Assembly (NCBI RefSeq): GCF_009863025.1
Contig: NZ_WWIR01000660.1
Coordinates: 1-33,151 of the forward strand
DNA: 33,151 nt
Reading direction: 5' to 3'
Source: Streptomyces sp. SID4985
GTDB lineage: Bacteria > Actinomycetota > Actinomycetes > Streptomycetales > Streptomycetaceae
Below, piece by piece: positions 27,807 through 33,151 of this stretch. Position numbers and translations under genes: made by a program. Below the pieces are notes generated by a model, which worked only from the letters and a program-made list of their open reading frames with translations, had not been told where the DNA came from and ran no database searches. The number at the start of each line of letters is the position of its first letter. Position 1 is the first letter of the stretch.

Positions 27807-28214
27807 ATGTCCCGGCTTTGCGCCGAACTGCCCGCGCTGTTGCTGACCTTGACCCTCCTGAGCGCCTTCGTCGGAGTGGTGCTGCCCGCCGTGTGGTCCG
27901 CCCGGCCGGACCGTCGGCGGGACGCGGCGCGCGTGCTCGGGCAACTGCTGGCGGGCCTGGGACCGGCCGCACGGCACTCCGCTCCGCTCGCGCCGTCCCA
28001 GGGCTCGCTGTACACAGAAATCATGAGTGACGAGACCGCTGCCCAGCTGTACCACCCGGGGGACGTCGTTCCCGCCTCCGGGATCTACGAGTGCGACTGC
28101 GCCCGGGCGCACGAGTACAGCACCGACGTGAAGGGCCACCGCTTCCCGCCGCTGCGGCACGACTGCGGTGGACAGGGGTGGCGGCTCAAATCGGCCACCC
28201 CCTCGGGTGCCTGA
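27807..28214 (+). CDS. Small membrane-anchored protein with a C-terminal Cys-rich (zinc-ribbon-like) domain
   Basis: The ATG at 27807 has AAGGAG eight bases upstream and gives 135 residues. One hydrophobic helix (about residues 8-30; LPALLLTLTLLSAFVGVVLP) is followed by an Arg-rich linker. The soluble domain (about 80-130) contains YHPGDVVPASGIYECDCARA and FPPLRHDCGGQGWRL, whose three Cys and nearby His could bind zinc. An in-frame ATG at 28023 would give the domain alone but has no ribosome site. It is divergent from the HTH-NACHT gene, starts 175 bases apart, so the two may share regulation. I do not know a named family for the whole protein. Confidence 0.65.
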   Translation: MSRLCAELPALLLTLTLLSAFVGVVLPAVWSARPDRRRDAARVLGQLLAGLGPAARHSAPLAPSQGSLYTEIMSDETAAQLYHPGDVVPASGIYECDCARAHEYSTDVKGHRFPPLRHDCGGQGWRLKSATPSGA

Positions 28215-28257
28215 GGCTCACGCCGAAGCCCGCGACCCGACCGCGTCCCGCGACCGC

Positions 28258-28280
28258 CCGGGGCGGGAAACCCGTCCCGG
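28258..28280. terminator. Candidate terminator between convergent genes
   Basis: A 10-bp stem with one G-U pair (28258-28267 with 28271-28280) has an AAA loop. It lies between the convergent ends of the small membrane protein gene and the symporter gene. Confidence 0.5.
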
Positions 28281-28315
28281 CCCTCAGCCCCGCACCCAGC
28301 CGCCCCTCGACCGCC

Positions 28316-29860
28316 TCACCCCCGCCCCGTCCCCGCCCGCTCCTGCGCCAGCGCGTACAGCTCCTTCGACGTCGTGATCAGCTCGCGCCGCTCCTCCCGC
28401 GACCCCACCATCGGCCGGGAGCCGTTGAGCGGTACCTGTGCGGTCTCGGGGAGGAACCTGACGGTCACGAGGCCGATGAGGCCCGCCAGCATCAGGTAGT
28501 ACGCGGGCATCAGATCGTCGCCCGTGATGTCGACCAGCGCGGCGGTGACAAGCGGGGTCGTGCCGCCGAAGGCCGCGACGGCGAAGTTGAAGCCGATGCC
28601 CATGGCCGCGTAGCGGACGGCGGTGGGGAACAGGGCGGGCAGGGTGGCCGCGCTGGGGGCGGCGAAGCAGGCGAGCAGGGTGGCGAGGATCAGCACGCCG
28701 AGGATCGGCAGCCAGGTCCCGTGGGCCTTGATCAGCAGGAACGCCGGGATGGCGAGGATGATCATCGCGGCCGCGGCCCAGCCGTACAGCGGGCGTCGGC
28801 CCACCCGGTCGCTGAGGCGGCCGAGGAAGGTGATCAGGATGACGATCCACACCATGCCGATGAGCACGAGGACGTCGGCGGAACTACTGGAACGTTTCAG
28901 CGTCTCGGTCTGGTAGGTCGGCAGATAACCGGTGACCATGTAGTTGGTGACGTTGTAGAGCAGGACCAGGCCCATACAGATGAGCAGTCCGCGCCAGTGC
29001 CGCTGGATGATGTCCTTGAACTCGCTGCCCGCCGACTCCTGCGCCAGGCTCTTCTCGTGCTCGTCCAGCTGTTGCTGGAAGGCCGGGGACTCCTCCAGCT
29101 TGAGCCGCATATAGAGGCCGATCACACCGAGCGGCCCGGCGACCAGGAACGGGATGCGCCAGCCCCAGGAGAGCATCTGGGCGTCGGTGAGCCACAGGTT
29201 GAGCGCCGTCACCAGGGCCGAGCCGAGGGCGTAGCCGACGAAGGTGCCGAAGTCGAGCCAGCTGGAGAGGAAGCCGCGCCTGCGGTCGGGTGAGTACTCG
29301 GCGACGAACGTGGTCGCGCCGCCGTACTCCCCTCCGGTGGAGAAGCCCTGCACCATGCGGGCCACCAGGAGCAGGATCGGCGCGGCGATGCCGATCGAGG
29401 CGTAACCGGGGATGACGCCGATGGCGAAGGTGCCGAGGGCCATCATGATCATGGTGGTGGCCAGCACCTTCTGCCGCCCGAGCCGGTCGCCGAGCGGGCC
29501 GAAGAAGAGGCCGCCGAGGGGCCGTACGACGAACGCGGCGGCGAAGGTCGCGAACGAGGAGATGACCTGCGCGCCCGGGGAGGCGCCGGGGAAGAAGACC
29601 TTGCCGATGGTGGCGGCGAGATAGCTGTAGACGCCGAAGTCGAACCACTCCATGCAGTTGCCGAGCGCCGAGGCACCGACGGCCCGCTTCAGCAGGGGGC
29701 GCTCGACGACCTGGACGTCCTCCTTGCCGAAGGCGCCCCGGTTGCGGCGCAGTCTGCGGGTCAGCTCCTCACGGACCTGGTGCGGCAGCGCCATGACGGC
29801 CTGCGATGCCTTCGTTCCCGTCCTGTGCGGTCGTTGACCGTCGGACATCGCACCGCTCAC
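28316..29860 (-). CDS. MFS transporter, metabolite:H+ symporter (ProP-like) family
   Basis: The 514-residue protein has twelve predicted membrane segments and the MHS-family signatures NCMEWFDFGVYSYLAATIG in helix 1, FFGPLGDRLGRQKVL in loop 2-3, MVQGFSTGGEYGGATTFVAE in helix 5 and GRLSDRVGRRPLYG in loop 8-9. Members carry proline, glycine betaine, citrate, alpha-ketoglutarate or shikimate with protons; ProP-type osmolyte uptake is the closest guess. The C-terminal charged helix is short, so the coiled coil that tunes E. coli ProP is not obvious. The GTG at 29860 follows AGGGAG by six bases. It is divergent from the aldo/keto reductase gene. Confidence 0.93.
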   Translation of the reverse strand: MSGAMSDGQRPHRTGTKASQAVMALPHQVREELTRRLRRNRGAFGKEDVQVVERPLLKRAVGASALGNCMEWFDFGVYSYLAATIGKVFFPGASPGAQVISSFATFAAAFVVRPLGGLFFGPLGDRLGRQKVLATTMIMMALGTFAIGVIPGYASIGIAAPILLLVARMVQGFSTGGEYGGATTFVAEYSPDRRRGFLSSWLDFGTFVGYALGSALVTALNLWLTDAQMLSWGWRIPFLVAGPLGVIGLYMRLKLEESPAFQQQLDEHEKSLAQESAGSEFKDIIQRHWRGLLICMGLVLLYNVTNYMVTGYLPTYQTETLKRSSSSADVLVLIGMVWIVILITFLGRLSDRVGRRPLYGWAAAAMIILAIPAFLLIKAHGTWLPILGVLILATLLACFAAPSAATLPALFPTAVRYAAMGIGFNFAVAAFGGTTPLVTAALVDITGDDLMPAYYLMLAGLIGLVTVRFLPETAQVPLNGSRPMVGSREERRELITTSKELYALAQERAGTGRG

Positions 29861-30207
29861 GTGCCGCTCCCTTCACCGCCGGTACTGCCGTTGTGCGGGC
29901 ACCCCGGCGGCACCGGGTCATTGCCCTGTGCCTCATCCTGGTGCCCTCGGCCGCACACGTCACACCGACAACAGGCACATGGGGGAACCGCACACTCGCG
30001 GGTGGGAAATGCCGGGCCTGACGCACATAGGTGATTCAGCCCCCGCCTCACCGCGCACCGGTCATGCAGCCCCACAGGCGATTAAGAAGTCGGGGCGCTC
30101 AATTCCATGACAGACGGCGGTTGGACTTCCGAATCTTGAAGGCGCAGGGTGGACCAGCCCCTATTTGTCTCGGGGCACCCCCTACGGCACCACCCGGAGA
30201 ACACCCG
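29861..30207. other. Divergent promoter region between the symporter and reductase genes
   Basis: No gene is supported in these 347 bases; short ORFs in four frames have neither ribosome sites nor codon bias. I see no clear operator or consensus promoter. The stretch around 30070-30175 is less GC-rich and is the most likely place for the reductase promoter. Confidence 0.4.
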
Positions 30208-31254
30208 ATGAACCACGTCGCGGACCCCGCTCGCTACGACGGCACCATGCGCTACCGGCGCACCGGCCGCTCGGGGCTGGACCTCCCCCTGCTGTCCCTG
30301 GGCTACTGGCACAACTTCGGCGACGACCGCCCCTTCGAGTCCCAGCGCGAGATCGCGCTGCGCGCCTTCGACCTCGGGATCACCCACCACGACCTGGCGA
30401 ACAACTACGGTCCGCCCTACGGCTCGGCGGAGATCAACTTCGGCCGGCTGATGAAGCAGGACCTCGCGCCGTACCGCGACGAGATGGTGATCTCCACCAA
30501 GGCGGGCTGGGACATGTGGCCCGGACCCTACGGTCAGGGCGGTGGCTCGCGGAAGTATGTGCTGGCCTCCCTGGACCAGTCGCTGAAGCGTATGGGCCTG
30601 GACTATGTGGACATCTTCTACTCCCACCGACTGGACGCCAGCACCCCGCTCGAGGAGACCATGGGGGCGCTCGACACGGCCGTCCGCCAGGGCAAGGCGC
30701 TCTATGTGGGCATCTCCTCCTACGACGCCGAGCGCACCCGGCAGGCCGCGGCCATCCTCCGCGAGCTGGGCACGCCGATGCTGATCCACCAGCCGTCGTA
30801 CAGCATGCTCAACCGCTGGATCGAGACGGACGGCCTGCTGGAGGCGGCCGAGGAGGAGGGCTTCGGCGTCATCGGCTTCACGGCGCTGGCGCAGGGCCTG
30901 CTGACCGGCCGCTACCTCGACGGGGTGCCGCAGGACTCGCGGGCCGCGCAGGGCAAGTCCTTCGACCCGGCCTGGCTGACCGAGGAGATGCGGGGCCGGC
31001 TGCGCGCCCTGAACGACATCGCCGCCCGGCGCGGCCAGACCCTCGCCCAGATGGCGCTGGCCTGGGCGCTGCGGGACGAGCGGGTGACCTCGCTGGTCAT
31101 CGGCGCCTCACGGGTGGAGCAGCTGGAGCAGAACGTGGCGGCGCTGGAGAACCTGGAGTTCACCGCCGAGGAGCTGGCCGAAATCGACAAGTACGCCACC
31201 GACGGCGGCGTCGACCTGTGGCGGGAGGCCCGGCTGGGCACCATGGGCGGCTGA
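30208..31254 (+). CDS. Aldo/keto reductase (YghZ / Kv-beta-like family)
   Basis: The 348-residue protein is a TIM-barrel NADPH-dependent reductase. It keeps the catalytic set: Asp and Tyr in THHDLANNYGPPYGSAE, Lys in MVISTKAGWDMW and His in VDIFYSHRLD, and the NADP-binding C-terminus VIGASRVEQLEQNV. The DMWPGPYGQGGGSRKYV segment is typical of the YghZ group, which reduces L-glyceraldehyde 3-phosphate and related aldehydes; a role in aldehyde detoxification is likely but not proven. The ATG at 30208 follows GGAG by eight bases. It appears monocistronic. Confidence 0.93.
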   Translation: MNHVADPARYDGTMRYRRTGRSGLDLPLLSLGYWHNFGDDRPFESQREIALRAFDLGITHHDLANNYGPPYGSAEINFGRLMKQDLAPYRDEMVISTKAGWDMWPGPYGQGGGSRKYVLASLDQSLKRMGLDYVDIFYSHRLDASTPLEETMGALDTAVRQGKALYVGISSYDAERTRQAAAILRELGTPMLIHQPSYSMLNRWIETDGLLEAAEEEGFGVIGFTALAQGLLTGRYLDGVPQDSRAAQGKSFDPAWLTEEMRGRLRALNDIAARRGQTLAQMALAWALRDERVTSLVIGASRVEQLEQNVAALENLEFTAEELAEIDKYATDGGVDLWREARLGTMGG

Positions 31255-31300
31255 GCCCCCCCCCTGACCCCTGGCTCCCGGCGTCCGGACGTTTTACCCT

Positions 31301-31341
31301 CCCCCTGTTTTCGGCAGTCGACCGACCTCCGAAACAGGGGG
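31301..31341 (+). terminator. Terminator hairpin after the aldo/keto reductase
   Basis: CCCCCTGTTT-TCGG (31301-31314) pairs with CCGAAACAGGGGG (31329-31341), a 13-bp stem with a single bulged T and a 14-base loop, 46 bases after the stop. Confidence 0.7.
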
Positions 31342-31457
31342 CAAAAGGCATATATACCACCTGACCAGGCCGTTTCCCCCCATGGCCGCGCACCGTCAAG
31401 ATAAGGTGCCGGTAATGGCCACTTCAAGAAACAGTCAAGTCAGTCAGGGGGGTCGCC

Positions 31458-31943
31458 ATGGGCGCCGCGCGCACGAGTAGGACACCACTGCCGGGAATCG
31501 GCGTCCGGTACGACCTCACCAGCAAGGAACGGCGCCGCCTCTCGGTGGTGGCCCACCGGGACGGGTCACGCACACTCAGCGCCTACCGCGAGGACGACCC
31601 CGACGCCTGCGCGCTCTCGGTCCAGCTGACCGGCGCGGAGGCGGACGCCCTCGCCGGGGCGCTGAAGCCGACGCACCACAGCCCGAGCCTGCTGTCCACG
31701 ACCGAGCTGGGCCTGGTGGCGGAGCGGATCTCGCTGTCCTCGGTCTCGCACTGGAACGGACGGCTGCTCGGCGACACGCGGATGCGCACCGAGACCGGCG
31801 TGTCGATCGTGGCGGTGCTGCGCCGCGCGGACGCCATCCCCTCTCCCGGCCCCGGCTTCCGGCTGGCCGGCGGGGACACGCTCATCGTGATCGGCACCCG
31901 CGAGGGCGTCGACGCGGCCGCGGCCATCCTCGGCAGGGAGTGA
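31458..31943 (+). CDS. Cation:proton antiporter regulatory subunit (KhtT-like, TrkA-C domain)
   Basis: The 161-residue protein has an N-terminal domain (LPGIGVRYDLTSKERRRLSVVAHRDGSR) and a C-terminal RCK/TrkA-C domain (ISLSSVSHWNGRLLGDTRMR; VSIVAVLRRADAIPSPGPGF; GGDTLIVIGTREGVDAA). This is the layout of KhtT, the cytoplasmic subunit that gates the KhtU K+/H+ antiporter, in Bacillus in response to c-di-AMP and pH. The ATG at 31458 follows AGGGGGG by five bases. Its stop is six bases before the next start, and the two ought to form one membrane complex. Ligand binding here is inferred from the family. Confidence 0.9.
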   Translation: MGAARTSRTPLPGIGVRYDLTSKERRRLSVVAHRDGSRTLSAYREDDPDACALSVQLTGAEADALAGALKPTHHSPSLLSTTELGLVAERISLSSVSHWNGRLLGDTRMRTETGVSIVAVLRRADAIPSPGPGFRLAGGDTLIVIGTREGVDAAAAILGRE

Positions 31944-31948
31944 TCGGG

Positions 31949-33151
31949 ATGCACTCCTCCGCGGTCTTCCTGATCGAATTCGGCGCCATCATCCTGGCCC
32001 TCGGGCTGCTCGGCCGCCTCGCCGCCCGGCTGCGCTTCTCGCCCATCCCCCTCTATCTGCTGGCGGGCCTCGCCTTCGGGGAAGGCGGTCTGCTGCCCCT
32101 CGGCGCGAGCGAGGAGTTCGTGGCGATCGGCGCCGAGATCGGCGTGATCCTGCTGCTGCTCATGCTGGGCCTGGAGTACACGGCGGGCGATCTCGTCTCC
32201 AACCTGCGGACGCAGTACCCGGCGGGACTCGTGGACGCCGCGCTCAACGCGCTGCCCGGCGCCGCGATGGCCCTGATACTCGGCTGGGGCCCCATCGCCG
32301 CCGTGGTCCTCGCGGGCATCACCTGGATCTCGTCCTCCGGCGTCATCGCCAAGGTCCTCGGCGACCTGGGGCGTCTCGGCAACCGCGAGACACCGGTGAT
32401 CCTCAGCATCCTCGTCCTCGAGGATCTGTCGATGGCGGTCTATCTGCCGGTGATCACCGCACTGCTGGCCGGGACCGGGCTCGCGGCGGGCAGCGTCACG
32501 CTCGCCGTGGCGCTCGGCGTCGCCGGGATCGTCCTGCTGGTCGCGGTGCGCTACGGCCGGGTCATCTCGCGGTTCGTCTCCAGCGACGACCCGGAGAAGC
32601 TGCTCCTTGTCGTGCTGGGCCTGACCCTGCTGGTCGCGGGCGTGGCACAGAAGCTCCAGGTGTCGGCGGCGGTGGGCGCCTTCCTGGTGGGCATCGCGCT
32701 CTCCGGCGAGGTCGCCGAGGGCGCCCACAATCTGCTGGCGCCGCTGCGGGACCTGTTCGCGGCCGTGTTCTTCGTGTTCTTCGGCCTGCACACCGACCCG
32801 GCCAGCATCCCGCCGGTGCTGCTGCCCGCGCTCGCGCTGGCCGTCGTCACCGCCCTCACCAAGATCGCCACGGGTTACTGGGCGGCGCGGAGAGCGGGGG
32901 TGTCCGAACGCGGCCGGTGGCGGGCGGGCGGCACGCTGGTGGCGCGCGGGGAGTTCTCCATCGTCATCGCCGGACTCGCCGTCACCTCGGGGATCGATTC
33001 CCGGCTCGGCCCGCTGGCCACGGCGTATGTGCTGATCCTGGTCGTCGTCGGCCCGCTGACCGCCCGCTACACCGACACGGTCGCGATGCGGCTGACCCGG
33101 TGGCGACGCGCGCGCCCGGCGCAGGCGCCGGTGGAGGCGGCGGCCGAGGCC
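31949..33151 (+). CDS. CPA2 cation:proton antiporter (KhtU/KefB-like), open at the right edge
   Basis: Reading from the ATG at 31949 (GGAG eight bases upstream) gives 401 residues with no stop before the window ends. About twelve hydrophobic segments are visible with CPA2 features: LLLLMLGLEYTAGDL, the ion-site region SSSGVIAKVLGDLGRLGNRE, LSILVLEDLSMAVYLP, VSAAVGAFLVGIALSGEVAE, VFFVFFGLHTDP and LVARGEFSIVIAGLA. It exchanges K+ (or Na+) for protons across the membrane and pairs with the KhtT-like subunit just upstream. The last residues are Ala/Glu/Pro-rich and past the final helix, so only a short tail is probably missing. Confidence 0.93.
   Translation, partial: MHSSAVFLIEFGAIILALGLLGRLAARLRFSPIPLYLLAGLAFGEGGLLPLGASEEFVAIGAEIGVILLLLMLGLEYTAGDLVSNLRTQYPAGLVDAALNALPGAAMALILGWGPIAAVVLAGITWISSSGVIAKVLGDLGRLGNRETPVILSILVLEDLSMAVYLPVITALLAGTGLAAGSVTLAVALGVAGIVLLVAVRYGRVISRFVSSDDPEKLLLVVLGLTLLVAGVAQKLQVSAAVGAFLVGIALSGEVAEGAHNLLAPLRDLFAAVFFVFFGLHTDPASIPPVLLPALALAVVTALTKIATGYWAARRAGVSERGRWRAGGTLVARGEFSIVIAGLAVTSGIDSRLGPLATAYVLILVVVGPLTARYTDTVAMRLTRWRRARPAQAPVEAAAEA

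Noticed and set aside
28091..29293. 400-codon plus-strand ORF opposite the MFS gene
   Set aside because: Antisense to a clear transporter; Gln/Glu/His-rich shadow composition.
31583..32791. 402-codon minus-strand ORF opposite the antiporter genes
   Set aside because: Antisense shadow of the KhtT/KhtU-like pair with no recognisable motif.

Overview
The window looks like chromosomal DNA from a Streptomyces or very close relative. GC is very high, third codon positions are strongly G/C, GTG and TTG starts are common, and the content is typical of the genus: a two-domain small laccase, a maleylpyruvate-isomerase-fold (mycothiol-type) protein, a DUF3515 lipoprotein, a secreted trypsin-like/FG-GAP protein, a ROK regulator and an HTH-NACHT ATPase. 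No rRNA, tRNA or CRISPR array was seen.

Region 1 (1-9.1 kb) concerns carbohydrate and extracellular oxidation. A sugar ABC-transporter ATPase and the first codons of its permease run leftward, behind a ROK-family repressor/sugar-kinase-like gene and a Tat-exported small laccase. Divergent from the laccase is a coupled pair: a secreted ThuA + glucose/sorbosone dehydrogenase fusion, and a secreted cupredoxin + Ig-like repeats + DUF1080 (3-keto-glycoside hydrolase type) protein. Copper proteins, a sugar dehydrogenase and domains tied to 3-keto sugars lie side by side, which suggests an extracellular sugar-oxidising module. A 27-bp motif is shared by the upstream regions of laccase and ROK gene.

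Region 2 (9.1-18.4 kb) holds a secreted serine-protease-like/FG-GAP protein whose catalytic His and Ser positions are Ser and Ala; a DUF3515 lipoprotein; a YozG-like HTH + DUF2975 pair behind a perfect 43-bp palindrome; a leftward HIT / hypothetical / DUF402 / maleylpyruvate-isomerase-like operon; an acyl/aryl-CoA ligase; and two small uncharacterised genes closed by a strong bidirectional terminator.

Region 3 (18.4-22.5 kb) is the most unusual part. A roughly 900-base non-coding, hairpin-rich stretch leads to a 70-residue peptide with a leader/core look. Strong hairpins follow, then a multi-pass M50 (site-2-type) metalloprotease with an N-terminal PqqD-like domain and a long Pro/Ser/Thr tail, translationally coupled to a secreted protein carrying a duplicated Cys-pair motif. 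This reads as a RiPP-like or peptide-signalling cassette with no obvious modifying enzyme.

Region 4 (22.6-28.3 kb) contains an IS3-like two-frame gene that keeps a canonical -1 slippery site but lacks the DDE integrase core, a small ORF convergent with and overlapping an XRE-family regulator, a 1216-residue HTH-NACHT STAND ATPase (possible immunity protein), and a divergent small membrane/Cys-rich protein.

Region 5 (28.3-33.15 kb) is ordinary metabolism: a ProP/MHS-type symporter, an aldo/keto reductase, and a KhtT/KhtU-like cation:proton antiporter pair that runs off the right edge.
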